From positions 124,001 through 188,000 of the forward strand of contig NZ_FRAX01000006.1 of assembly GCF_900142465.1 (NCBI RefSeq): 64,000 bases of DNA. Direction: 5' to 3'. Below the pieces are notes generated by a model. That model was not told the DNA's origin, did no database searches, and worked only from the letters and a program-made list of their open reading frames with translations. Position numbers and translations under genes: made by a program. Of this stretch, positions 8,182 to 15,235 are shown one piece after another. Position 1 is the first letter of the stretch, and every line of letters starts with the position of its first letter. The stretch is from Fibrobacter sp. UWH6 (GTDB taxonomy: Bacteria > Fibrobacterota > Fibrobacteria > Fibrobacterales > Fibrobacteraceae).

Positions 8182-8559
8182 ATGGAAATGGCATTTTATC
8201 GTTGCAACGAAAGTGGCAATATTATCATCGACGTGAAAAGGAACGAGGCTCCCTCGGAATGTTTCCTGAACATGGAAAAACTTGTTCCAAATACAGTTGA
8301 TGCGGCCAAGGAAAAGCATGTTCCTGTTGTGGTTCTTACTGAAAACGCAGCAAAGGTTTCCGTAGGTTCCGTTGCACACCCCATGGCCGCTGGACATTAT
8401 ATTCAGTGGATTCTTCTGGAACTGAAGAATGGCTATCAAATTAGATACTTGAATCCGGGAGATGCTCCGGCCTGTGTATTCCCCATACAAAAGGGAGACG
8501 AGGTTATTGCTGTGTATGAATATTGCAACCTCCATGGCCTTTGGAAAACATCCGTCTAG
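8182..8559 (+). CDS. Superoxide reductase (desulfoferrodoxin, class III-like)
   Basis: A 125-residue iron protein that reduces superoxide to hydrogen peroxide without making oxygen, typical of anaerobes. The active-site centre is complete: EKHVPV (Glu and the first His), SVAHPMAAGHYIQW (two His), and EYCNLHGLW (Cys and His). The N-terminal desulforedoxin-like domain keeps its shape (FYRCNESGNII) but has only one of the four cysteines that normally bind the second iron, as in class III enzymes such as that of Treponema. A strong AAGGAGG lies just upstream of the ATG. A palindrome upstream may be its operator. Confidence 0.9.
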   Translation: MEMAFYRCNESGNIIIDVKRNEAPSECFLNMEKLVPNTVDAAKEKHVPVVVLTENAAKVSVGSVAHPMAAGHYIQWILLELKNGYQIRYLNPGDAPACVFPIQKGDEVIAVYEYCNLHGLWKTSV

Positions 8560-8588
8560 TGAGTGAATTGTTAAACTTTAATTTGTTG

Positions 8589-8620
8589 GAGCCGCACCTA
8601 GGAAGTGCGACTCTTTTTTT
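8589..8620 (+). terminator. Rho-independent terminator after the superoxide reductase gene
   Basis: GAGCCGCAC pairs with GTGCGACTC (one mismatch) and is followed by seven or more Ts. It isolates the superoxide reductase gene from the downstream rsgA set. Confidence 0.75.
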
Positions 8621-8652
8621 GCAAGAAATACTTTTATATATTTGTTTCTTGT

Positions 8653-8982
8653 ATGGCATTTTTCACGAAAAGCAAAATAGAAGACCTGAGAAGAGAGGCT
8701 GATCAGCTTTCGATTTGTATCGAACATTTTTTGTATGCTTCGGAAATCGTCCCCGAATGGGATTATAAGACTCGAGGCTTCTACGACAACTGTATCGAAA
8801 AATGTAATGGACGTCTTAAGGCCATCCACTTCATTATGGAATCCATTCGCAGGGGCCGCCCTGTGACGGAAGCGGAATTGGATGAAGCCCGCGAACGGGA
8901 AGATTCCGATGCGGGCCTGGCGGCCAAGAAACGTGTGGAAGAAAAGAAGAACTTGAAGAACGGAGTGGCCGATGAGAAATGA
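8653..8982 (+). CDS. Small charged protein upstream of rsgA, unknown function
   Basis: A 109-residue soluble protein beginning MAFFTKSKIEDLRREADQL. It is predicted to be mostly helical, with a highly charged coiled-coil-like C-terminus (EAREREDSDAGLAAKKRVEEKK). I do not recognise a family. The start at 8653 is used because an in-frame upstream ATG at 8605 lies within the preceding terminator. Its last 11 bases overlap the rsgA start, so translation of the two is probably coupled. This suggests a role linked to ribosome assembly or to rsgA expression, but that is inference only. Confidence 0.6.
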   Translation: MAFFTKSKIEDLRREADQLSICIEHFLYASEIVPEWDYKTRGFYDNCIEKCNGRLKAIHFIMESIRRGRPVTEAELDEAREREDSDAGLAAKKRVEEKKNLKNGVADEK

Positions 8983-10237
8983 CCTGGGTCGAAATGTCGA
9001 CTTTGATCAGGATTTCGATGCTGAAGAAGAACTGCCTCTCCGTTCTGTGCGTCCGACTCGCCGCGACCATCGCAGCCGTCGTATTGACGTGATGAAGGAA
9101 CTGGAAAGCGGTGTGGTGGATGAACGCCCCATTAAGGAACGCTACAGCCGCGAGTTCAAGAAAGCGAAAATCAAGAAGGTGAAAAATCCCATCGAGAATA
9201 TCGGTGAGGAAAATTGCGTAGAGGGCTTGGTTCTTGAAGTCCACCGCCGCACCTGCGAAGTGCGATTAGAGACGAAAAACGAGAAATTTGAGACGAAAGA
9301 CGAAAGTAGCTCAGAATCCCTTTCTCCTTTAAACTCTCCGCTTTCCGCTAATATAGTAACGGCCATGTACCGAGCCACTACATCCAAGACTTTGGGCGAA
9401 TTCCCTGCTGTGGGTGACCGCGTGCTTCTTGGGCAGGTAAATGACGCCGAAGATGAAGGCGATGGTGTCGGTTCCCAGAAGTATTGTGTGGTACGTGTCT
9501 TGCCCCGCAAGAGCGAACTGAAGCGCCCCGGTCCCCGTGATAGCTTTTACAAACAGCAGACCTTGGCTGCCAACATTGATCAGGTGGTCATTGTAGCCAG
9601 CGTAACCCAGCCGGAATTCAACTATGGTTTTATGGACCGCTTCCTGCTGGCAGCAAATTTGAATGACCTGCCTTTTGTGCTGGTTTTGACGAAGATGGAC
9701 CTGCTTCCCAATGGCGAGGCCGACCTTTCTGATGATATCCGCGACTTTATGTCTATTGCCGACAAGGTGATTCCCGTAAGCGTAAGGAGCGGTGAAGGTC
9801 TTGAGGTCCTTCGTGCGGAACTGGATGGAAAGTCTTCTGTTTTCAGTGGTCAGAGCGGGGTAGGTAAGTCCACCTTGATCAACGCCTTGGTTCCTGAAGC
9901 TGAACTTCAGACTGGTGCCGTCCGTGAACGTGATGGCAAGGGCCGCCATACTACAACGTCTTCTAGTCTGTTTGACCTTCCCCTGGAAGATTTCCCAAAG
10001 GGTGGTGTGGTCATCGATACTCCGGGTATCCGTTCCATTGGGCTTATGGATATGGAAGCTGAAACCCTGGCCAAAATTTTCCCGGGTTTCTTCGATGGAG
10101 ACCTGTTTACCTGCAAGTACAGCAACTGTATTCATGTCAAGGAACCGGGCTGCTCCGTGTTGGCTTCCGTTGAAAATGGATCCCTATCCCGCGCTCGTTA
10201 TGCAAGCTATCTCCGTATTTTGAATTCCAAGGATTGA
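8972..10237 (+). CDS. rsgA: Ribosome small-subunit-dependent GTPase RsgA, with repeat-derived insertion
   Basis: Circularly permuted GTPase that checks late 30S subunit maturation. The order is: a basic N-terminal extension (about 80 residues, longer than usual); an OB-fold (GLVLEVHRRTCEVRLE ... FPAVGDRVLL); the permuted G domain with G4 TKMD, G5 VSVRSGEG, P-loop GQSGVGKSTL and G3 DTPG; and a zinc-binding tail with the CKYSNCIHVKEPGC pattern. Residues about 100-128 interrupt the OB-fold between two strands. They are encoded by a heptad repeat element of the kind otherwise found between genes (9269-9354). The frame is kept, so the protein is probably functional. It overlaps the preceding small gene by 11 bases. 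Confidence 0.93.
   Translation: MRNDLGRNVDFDQDFDAEEELPLRSVRPTRRDHRSRRIDVMKELESGVVDERPIKERYSREFKKAKIKKVKNPIENIGEENCVEGLVLEVHRRTCEVRLETKNEKFETKDESSSESLSPLNSPLSANIVTAMYRATTSKTLGEFPAVGDRVLLGQVNDAEDEGDGVGSQKYCVVRVLPRKSELKRPGPRDSFYKQQTLAANIDQVVIVASVTQPEFNYGFMDRFLLAANLNDLPFVLVLTKMDLLPNGEADLSDDIRDFMSIADKVIPVSVRSGEGLEVLRAELDGKSSVFSGQSGVGKSTLINALVPEAELQTGAVRERDGKGRHTTTSSSLFDLPLEDFPKGGVVIDTPGIRSIGLMDMEAETLAKIFPGFFDGDLFTCKYSNCIHVKEPGCSVLASVENGSLSRARYASYLRILNSKD
9269..9354. repeat. Heptad repeat element inside the rsgA coding region
   Basis: The left arm (9269-9303) is GAGACGA, AAAACGA, GAAATTT, GAGACGA, AAGACGA. After a 16-base centre come CTTTCTC, CTTTAAA, CTCTCCG, CTTTCCG and CTAATAT (9320-9354). The second arm matches the style of the right arms at 3200-3227 and 5505-5532. 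The first arm is like the complement of the CTCGT array at 29971-30005. It encodes a Lys/Glu then Ser/Pro-rich loop. Confidence 0.85.
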
Positions 10238-10238
10238 T

Positions 10239-10646
10239 ATGGATTTTGTGGCTAAAATAACATTGGTTGCCGCGGTCATTCTGCTGGGATATAATCTTTA
10301 CCAGCTAATGACTGGTTATGAGGCTGTTTGTGACAAGGTTGAAGAATTTAAACGTCTGGCTAAGGAAAGCGAATCGGATGAGATTGCTGTTAAGCGATCT
10401 AATTTTGTGCTGACTGGCTTGATGTCCCTGACGTTTGTTTCGCTGGTCTTCTTTTCAAACTTTGCCTATTGGGTTATTGGTTTTGTTGCTGCAAAGATGA
10501 TCTGTACCGTCATTCTTTCGCACATGGAAATTGTACAGATTTTTTCGCTTTCGAAAATTGACAGAAAATTTTTTATGTGGACCAAAGTTGACGCGGCTTC
10601 GAATGTGGCTGTGGGTCTTGCTGTGGCTGTGGTGTTAGTATCATGA
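10239..10646 (+). CDS. Small inner-membrane protein, unknown function
   Basis: A 135-residue protein with an N-terminal helix (about residues 5-25), a charged cytoplasmic-looking stretch (VCDKVEEFKRLAKESESDEIAVKRS), two further helices near 57-92 and a last one at the C-terminus. No family is recognised. It starts two bases after rsgA and overlaps the next gene by four bases (ATGA), so it belongs to the same transcript. Confidence 0.6.
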   Translation: MDFVAKITLVAAVILLGYNLYQLMTGYEAVCDKVEEFKRLAKESESDEIAVKRSNFVLTGLMSLTFVSLVFFSNFAYWVIGFVAAKMICTVILSHMEIVQIFSLSKIDRKFFMWTKVDAASNVAVGLAVAVVLVS

Positions 10647-11272
10647 AAAAAATTATTGCCATTGTTCTTTTTTGTATTTCGGTTGGGCTTGCCCAAGTTG
10701 CCGGTGCTACCGGTTATACGGGGGCTTCTGGGGCCGCTGGAACTTCTGGCGCTGCCGCTGGAGGGAATGCCGAAGGTTCTGCGTCTACCACGGGAATTAG
10801 GACTCCGTTTTTCGTGGGTGCAGCCTTAGGTTTTGGTTCCGGAACTGGTGTTGGTTCTGAACGCGGCCTGGGACTTCGCCAGATAGAACCGATGGTTGGT
10901 GTCTGGTATCCGGGATTTGGCTTTGTTCGCGTGGGCTACGGCTTTTTCGATTATGAAGAATCCCTAGACGGTAAGAATGACTATGAAATTGAGCACTCCG
11001 ACTTTGATGTTGTGCTGGGTATTCATCTTTTGGGCGAACTTTACCTGATGGGAACCTATTCTCGTGTAAAGGAATTGAGTGATCTCGGAGACGTTGCCTG
11101 GAATGAATGGGGTGCCGGTTTTGGAACGATACTTAACATTTTTTCGAAGACGATGCTGGTTGCCGAAGTGGAATACCGCTGGGTCCTGGATCACTTCGAT
11201 CCGTTTCTCGAAAAGAACGTGAACGGAAGTCGCTTGCAGTTTAATATTGGGTTTGCCGCTTATGTCTTCTAG
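10643..11272 (+). CDS. Predicted outer-membrane beta-barrel protein with Gly/Ala/Ser-rich N-terminus
   Basis: A 209-residue protein with a cleavable signal peptide (MKKIIAIVLFCISVGLA), a low-complexity stretch rich in Gly, Ala, Ser and Thr (about residues 22-50), then alternating hydrophobic/polar strands (FVRVGYGFFDYEE, YLMGTYSRV, MLVAEVEYRW) ending in an aromatic residue (AYVF), as outer-membrane barrels do. The low-complexity stretch might be surface exposed or periplasmic. No specific family is recognised. It overlaps its neighbours on both sides. Confidence 0.55.
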   Translation: MKKIIAIVLFCISVGLAQVAGATGYTGASGAAGTSGAAAGGNAEGSASTTGIRTPFFVGAALGFGSGTGVGSERGLGLRQIEPMVGVWYPGFGFVRVGYGFFDYEESLDGKNDYEIEHSDFDVVLGIHLLGELYLMGTYSRVKELSDLGDVAWNEWGAGFGTILNIFSKTMLVAEVEYRWVLDHFDPFLEKNVNGSRLQFNIGFAAYVF

Positions 11273-11903
11273 CAATTTTGAAAAAAATGTAGCTGTTCTG
11301 GGCGGTGCGTTTGACCCTGTTCATAACGACCACATCCGAGTTGCGAAAATTTGTCTGGAACGAGGCTTCTGCGATGAGGTATGGTTCATGCCTAGCCCCG
11401 ATCGTTGGGATAAGATTCTGAATGCTAGCGCTGAAGATCGTTTTGCCATGTTGGAACTGGCCTTTGCTGGTGACAATCGTCTGGTTCTTTCCGATCTTGA
11501 AATAGAGCAGGGCGATTATCGCGGGTCTTATGTGTTCCTTATGGGGCTCAAGGAAAAATTCCCGGAAATTAATTTCCGGTTGCTGACTGGAGCTGATACT
11601 TACGAAGGAATTCCTCATTGGCGTGATCCCATGAATTTCTTTGGCACGAACTACAATGGGCACCTGTTGTTGCGTGATATCGAGTTGATTGTGTTTGCCC
11701 GCAATGGGTATCCGCAACCTGATATGAAGAAGCATAAGGCTAATGGTTATGCAGATCTTCTATGGCTTGGGCCTGATGAAGGCTTTGAAGGGATTTATTC
11801 CAGTACTGCCATCCGCAAGGCTCTGTTGTGTAACGAAAAACCCGAAGGCCTGGATCCAAAGGTTTATCAGTATATCAAGGACCACAACCTGTACAGAGAC
11901 TAG
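11262..11903 (+). CDS. nadD: Nicotinate-nucleotide adenylyltransferase family protein
   Basis: Nucleotidyltransferase likely to adenylate nicotinic acid mononucleotide in NAD synthesis. It has the GGAFDPVH start, an AxxRxxMLELA helix (SAEDRFAMLELAF) and the C-terminal YSSTAIRKAL (SSTxIR) motif. The catalytic HxGH motif reads H-N-D-H, with Asp in place of Gly, which is unusual. The start is put at 11262 rather than 11247 because the protein then begins just before the first strand. It overlaps the outer-membrane gene by 11 bases. Another NMN-type adenylyltransferase role cannot be excluded. Confidence 0.75.
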   Translation: MSSSNFEKNVAVLGGAFDPVHNDHIRVAKICLERGFCDEVWFMPSPDRWDKILNASAEDRFAMLELAFAGDNRLVLSDLEIEQGDYRGSYVFLMGLKEKFPEINFRLLTGADTYEGIPHWRDPMNFFGTNYNGHLLLRDIELIVFARNGYPQPDMKKHKANGYADLLWLGPDEGFEGIYSSTAIRKALLCNEKPEGLDPKVYQYIKDHNLYRD

Positions 11904-11914
11904 TTGGGAGCGAA

Positions 11915-11935
11915 CAATTAACAATGAACGGTGAA
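11915..11935. repeat. Short heptad run (three units)
   Basis: Units CAATTAA, CAATGAA and CGGTGAA follow each other in exact 7-base phase shortly after the nadD stop. It is one part of a repeat-filled gap that runs to 12086. Confidence 0.45.
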
Positions 11936-11944
11936 GCGTGTGCG

Positions 11945-11987
11945 TGTCATTCCGAGCGGAACAACGTGGAGTCGAGGGATCTTGCAG
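11945..11987. repeat. GTCATTC...GAGCG dispersed repeat, intergenic copy
   Basis: Reads GTCATTCCGAGCGGAAC, then a GTGGAGTCGAGGGATCTTGCAG-type tail. It is a diverged copy of the repeat that also lies in frame in ribD (28348-28404 and 28850-28890) and at the end of exbB (63624-63702). Confidence 0.7.
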
Positions 11988-11988
11988 T

Positions 11989-12087
11989 TTAATTATGAAT
12001 TATCAATTACGAGATACAAATTAATAAGCAAGACGCCTCCGACGCGACAATACTAACTCATATCTACTACCAACTTCCTACTATCTA
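11989..12087. repeat. Two-armed degenerate heptad repeat element
   Basis: The left arm (11989-12023) is TTAATTA, TGAATTA, TCAATTA, CGAGATA, CAAATTA. The right arm (12053-12087) is CTAACTC, ATATCTA, CTACCAA, CTTCCTA, CTATCTA. The last unit runs into the A of the start codon of the pseudouridine synthase gene, so the element forms that gene's whole leader, with no recognisable ribosome-binding site. Confidence 0.75.
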
Positions 12088-13079
12088 TGCCCGTTCCTTC
12101 TGATATGTATTTTGAAAGCGTGGTTCAGCCGGAACATAACGGCTGGCTCTTGCTGGATTCCTTGTGCGCCCGTTTTACCTATCATAGCAGGACTGATTGG
12201 TCTGAAAAACTTTCCCGCGGTCTGGTAACGATTAATGGGGTTGTGGCTGACGAAAACTCTGTGGCTCATAAGAACGACAAGGTGGTGTACCATGTGGAAA
12301 ATTACACCGAACCTGAAGTTCCTACGAACTATGACGTGGTTTTCGAAGATGACGAATTCATGGTAATCGCCAAGCCTGCCGGCGTTCCGGTTCATCATAC
12401 AGGGCGTATTTTCTATAATACTTTTACCTCCATTGTTCGTCGAGGAACGGATTGCGAAACGGCGACTCCCATGCATCGACTTGATCGGGATACGGGAGGC
12501 TTGATGCTGTTTGCCAAGTATGCAGAAACCGCTGCCCGTTTTCAGAAAAATCTGGACCGAATCTTGCTGAAGAAGTTCTATATGGCGGTGGTCCGTGGGA
12601 ATTTTCCTGAGGAAGCCGTTGACTGTCAGATGCCTTTACGCGAAGATCCCAATGACCACCTGCGCTTGCGCATGCACCATTTTGACGACGGAAAACCGTG
12701 TCATACGGTTTTCCGCAAGGTCGGGGCAGGGGTAGCCTCTGCCGGGAATTATTCCGTGGTTGAAGCGGAACTGATCACCGGACGAAAACATCAGATTCGC
12801 GCACACCTGTCGGAATTAGGATATCCGATTCTTGGGGACCGCCTATATAGTTTTGATGGCCGTTTTTATGAAAAAATGTCTGATGCCGTGGCAGAAGCCC
12901 GTGCCCGAGGTGAGCTGAGCAAGGAAGAGGCCTTGTCCGATGAAGATTATGCGATTCTCGGGGCTAGAACCCAAATGCTGTACGCCTATAAAGCTGAAAT
13001 ACAGTTGCCCTACTGGAAAGAACCGCGAACTTTTGAGTGCCGGAATTTCCCAGACGAAATGAAAGCCCTGGTTCCATAA
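12087..13079 (+). CDS. RluA-family RNA pseudouridine synthase with S4 domain
   Basis: A 330-residue enzyme that isomerises uridine in rRNA or tRNA. An S4-like RNA-binding region (residues about 30-70, GLVTINGVVADENSVAHKNDKV) precedes the catalytic domain. The domain has the motif-I KPAGVPVH, the catalytic MHRLDRDTGG (the Asp after LDR acts as nucleophile) and the GRKHQIRAHLSELGYPILGD block. The target position cannot be told. The start may be 12087 or the Met codon at 12105; neither has a clear ribosome site because the leader is a heptad repeat. Confidence 0.85.
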   Translation: MPVPSDMYFESVVQPEHNGWLLLDSLCARFTYHSRTDWSEKLSRGLVTINGVVADENSVAHKNDKVVYHVENYTEPEVPTNYDVVFEDDEFMVIAKPAGVPVHHTGRIFYNTFTSIVRRGTDCETATPMHRLDRDTGGLMLFAKYAETAARFQKNLDRILLKKFYMAVVRGNFPEEAVDCQMPLREDPNDHLRLRMHHFDDGKPCHTVFRKVGAGVASAGNYSVVEAELITGRKHQIRAHLSELGYPILGDRLYSFDGRFYEKMSDAVAEARARGELSKEEALSDEDYAILGARTQMLYAYKAEIQLPYWKEPRTFECRNFPDEMKALVP

Positions 13080-13108
13080 AGATTTTTCACTTTTTTCGAG
13101 AGAAACCC

Positions 13109-13136
13109 TTGACAATAGTGCAGAATAATCTATCTT
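13109..13136 (+). promoter_or_regulatory. Sigma-70-type promoter of tRNA-Asn copy 1
   Basis: A perfect -35 TTGACA (13109-13114), a 16-base spacer and a -10 TATCTT (13131-13136), about 35 bases before the tRNA. The same architecture occurs before the second tRNA copy, which supports it. Confidence 0.75.
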
Positions 13137-13170
13137 TGGCACCATCAATGAGGAAACTCGCTGACCTGAT

Positions 13171-13243
13171 TGCTTCATAGCTCAGTTGGTAGAGCCCGCG
13201 ACTGTTAATCGCGTTGTCCTTGGTTCGAGTCCAAGTGAAGCAG
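13171..13243 (+). tRNA. tRNA-Asn (GTT), copy 1
   Basis: A 73-base cloverleaf. The acceptor arm is TGCTTCA/TGAAGCA, the D arm GCTC/GAGC, the anticodon stem CGCGA/TCGCG with loop CTGTTAA (anticodon GTT), and the T arm CTTGG/CCAAG with loop TTCGAGT. The discriminator is G and CCA is not encoded. It has its own promoter and terminator, and is the same in sequence as the inverted copy at 21514-21586. As an ANN-decoding tRNA it is a substrate for the TsaB pathway. Confidence 0.97.
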
Positions 13244-13246
13244 CTT

Positions 13247-13285
13247 AAGAGACCCGTTCGAAAGAGCGGGTCTTTTAGTTTTTCT
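13247..13285 (+). terminator. Terminator of tRNA-Asn copy 1
   Basis: AGACCCG and CGGGTCT form a stem around TTCGAAAGAG, followed by TTTTAGTTTTT. It is closely similar to the terminator of the other tRNA-Asn copy. Confidence 0.85.
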
Positions 13286-13327
13286 AAGGGGGATTTAGTT
13301 ATATTTAGAGAAAAACTAAGGAGCTTT

Positions 13328-13726
13328 ATGTTTAAGAAGTTTGCGCTTGTTCTTTTGGCTTTTGTTGCCTTTACTTTTGCCGATCCTATTTCTGTGGAAG
13401 GTCGTTTGACTGAAATTCCTGGTAAGATGCCGTCTAATGACCTGTACAGCTATGTGTATGTGTTCAAATATAAAGTTCTGGCTGTTACAGCCGGCAAATT
13501 GGATGCCAAGGAAATTCTGGTAGGTGTCTATAATCCCCTGATCGCCCGCGGTAAGGTTACCGACAAGATGGCTGACAAGGCCAAGGGTAATGTTGGCGAG
13601 TTCAAGGCCAAGGCCAAGCACAAGCTGAAGTTGATTCCTCTCGAGGGCAACTGGGATGGTGCCGTAGAAGATGAATACTTCGACGACGAAGCTCCCCGCT
13701 ATCTCGCTGTAGAAGTTAACGAATAG
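13328..13726 (+). CDS. Small secreted protein upstream of an MBOAT gene, unknown function
   Basis: A 132-residue protein with a signal peptide (MFKKFALVLLAFVAFTFA, cleavage before DP) and a predicted mixed alpha/beta periplasmic domain, basic in the middle (KMADKAKGNVGEFKAKAKHKLK) and acidic at the end. No family is recognised. AAGGAG sits before the ATG. The adjacent MBOAT gene starts 32 bases downstream, so the protein may serve in the same envelope acylation process; that is context only. Confidence 0.6.
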   Translation: MFKKFALVLLAFVAFTFADPISVEGRLTEIPGKMPSNDLYSYVYVFKYKVLAVTAGKLDAKEILVGVYNPLIARGKVTDKMADKAKGNVGEFKAKAKHKLKLIPLEGNWDGAVEDEYFDDEAPRYLAVEVNE

Positions 13727-13734
13727 TCCTTCGC

Positions 13735-13755
13735 CTCTCATACCTCATACCCTTT
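13735..13755. repeat. Short heptad run (three units)
   Basis: CTCTCAT, ACCTCAT and ACCCTTT fill most of the gap between the secreted protein gene and the MBOAT gene. The unit ACCTCAT also occurs in the right arm of the element at 4319-4388. Confidence 0.5.
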
Positions 13756-13758
13756 TTC

Positions 13759-15177
13759 ATGGTCTTTTCTTCCCAGATATTCTTGTTCTATTTCCTGCCG
13801 ACGTTCCTGGTCGGCTATTTTGTGTTGTTCAAGTTGGGTGCGAGACATTCCTACCTGAACTTTTTCATAACTGTCTTCAGTTACATCTTTTATGGTTGGC
13901 TGGAACCTTGGCTAGTGTTCTTGATGCTTGGTTCCACGCTGGTGGTGTACTATTCCGGAAAATTGATTTCTGCGGAAGGGGCTTCCCGTTTCCAGCGGAA
14001 TTTTGGGCTTGGCCTTGCCATGGTGGTAAATATGGGGGCGCTGGCCTTCTTTAAATACTACATGTTCGGCATGGGAGCCATTAATACCGTTATAGAAAAG
14101 TTCGGGGGCGAACCTTTCCATGTGATGACAGTCCTGCTTCCGGTGGGTATTTCTTTCTATACATTCCAGTCCATGAGCTACGCCATTGATATCTGGCGCG
14201 GTACTGCACCTCCTGTCAAGAACCTGGCGACCTTTGCCTGCTATGTGGCTCTGTTCCCCCAGCTGGTGGCTGGTCCTATTGTCCGCTATAATACGGTGGC
14301 CGAGGAACTGGATTCACGTACTCATACCTTGGAAAACTTTGTTCGTGGTATAATGTTCTTCTGCTTCGGTTTTGGCGAGAAAATTTTCCTGGCCAATAAC
14401 GTAGGCATTATTGCAGACAGAGTATTTGCCGCCGATGCTCCGGGCGTGCTGAATAGCTGGTGGGGCGCTCTGGCCTACATGTTCCAGATTTACTTTGACT
14501 TTTCTGCCTATTCCAACATGGCCATCGGTCTTGGCTTGATGCTGGGTTTCCACTTTCCTAGGAACTTTAATGGCCCGTACAGAGCCAAGAGCATTACGGA
14601 ATTCTGGAAATACTGGCATATTTCCCTAACCAGCTGGTTCCGTGACTACCTGTATATTGCCCTGGGTGGTAACCGCGTAAGCAAGGGCCGCTTGTATCTG
14701 AACCTGTTCCTGGTGATGTTCGCTAGTGGCGTGTGGCATGGCGCAAACTGGACTTTTGTCTGTTGGGGACTCTATCATGCGTTCTTCATGATTATTGAAC
14801 GCGCCCATAATAAGGAAGCCTTGTATTCTCGCGCTCCGAAGCTTGTTCAGGTGATCCTGACTCAGGTGATTGTGTTGTTTGGCTGGGTACTGTTCCGTGC
14901 AGACAATATTGGCGAGGCTTTTAGGATGTGGAAATCCTTGCTTGGTCTTAATGCTGTCAGCGGAGCCGACCCGATTCTTGCTGCGGAGATATTTACACCG
15001 AGCTGCGTATTCTTTATGGGTGTGGCGGGGCTTTTGTCTTTCTGGCGTTTCCGCTCATATGATTGGTGCAGTGAGATTTCTACAAAACGAGTGATTCTCG
15101 CTCTTGTAGTTTTTGTTGTGGCGGTGCTGGCCTTGTTTACGCAAAGCTATAACCCTTTCTTGTACTTCCAGTTCTAG
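13759..15177 (+). CDS. MBOAT family O-acyltransferase (AlgI/DltB-like)
   Basis: A 472-residue polytopic membrane protein that probably transfers an acyl group from the cytoplasm to an extracytoplasmic polymer. It has the AlgI-type blocks LLPVGISFYTFQSMSYAID, FPQLVAGPIVRY, EFWKYWHISLTSWFRDYLYI and ASGVWHGANWTFVCWGLYHAFF; the His in WHG is the presumed catalytic residue. AlgI-like genes usually sit next to an SGNH/AlgJ-type partner; none is seen here. The acceptor is unknown. The leader is a heptad run with no clear ribosome site. Confidence 0.9.
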   Translation: MVFSSQIFLFYFLPTFLVGYFVLFKLGARHSYLNFFITVFSYIFYGWLEPWLVFLMLGSTLVVYYSGKLISAEGASRFQRNFGLGLAMVVNMGALAFFKYYMFGMGAINTVIEKFGGEPFHVMTVLLPVGISFYTFQSMSYAIDIWRGTAPPVKNLATFACYVALFPQLVAGPIVRYNTVAEELDSRTHTLENFVRGIMFFCFGFGEKIFLANNVGIIADRVFAADAPGVLNSWWGALAYMFQIYFDFSAYSNMAIGLGLMLGFHFPRNFNGPYRAKSITEFWKYWHISLTSWFRDYLYIALGGNRVSKGRLYLNLFLVMFASGVWHGANWTFVCWGLYHAFFMIIERAHNKEALYSRAPKLVQVILTQVIVLFGWVLFRADNIGEAFRMWKSLLGLNAVSGADPILAAEIFTPSCVFFMGVAGLLSFWRFRSYDWCSEISTKRVILALVVFVVAVLALFTQSYNPFLYFQF

Positions 15178-15235
15178 TTCTAGCGAATAGGCGAAATTTA
15201 CTTTTTTGTTATCTTTCTTCATAAGGAGAAAGATT

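Noticed and set aside
11945-12087. CRISPR array
   Set aside because: Units are 7 bases long and degenerate, with no 20-40-base repeats and unique spacers and no cas genes.
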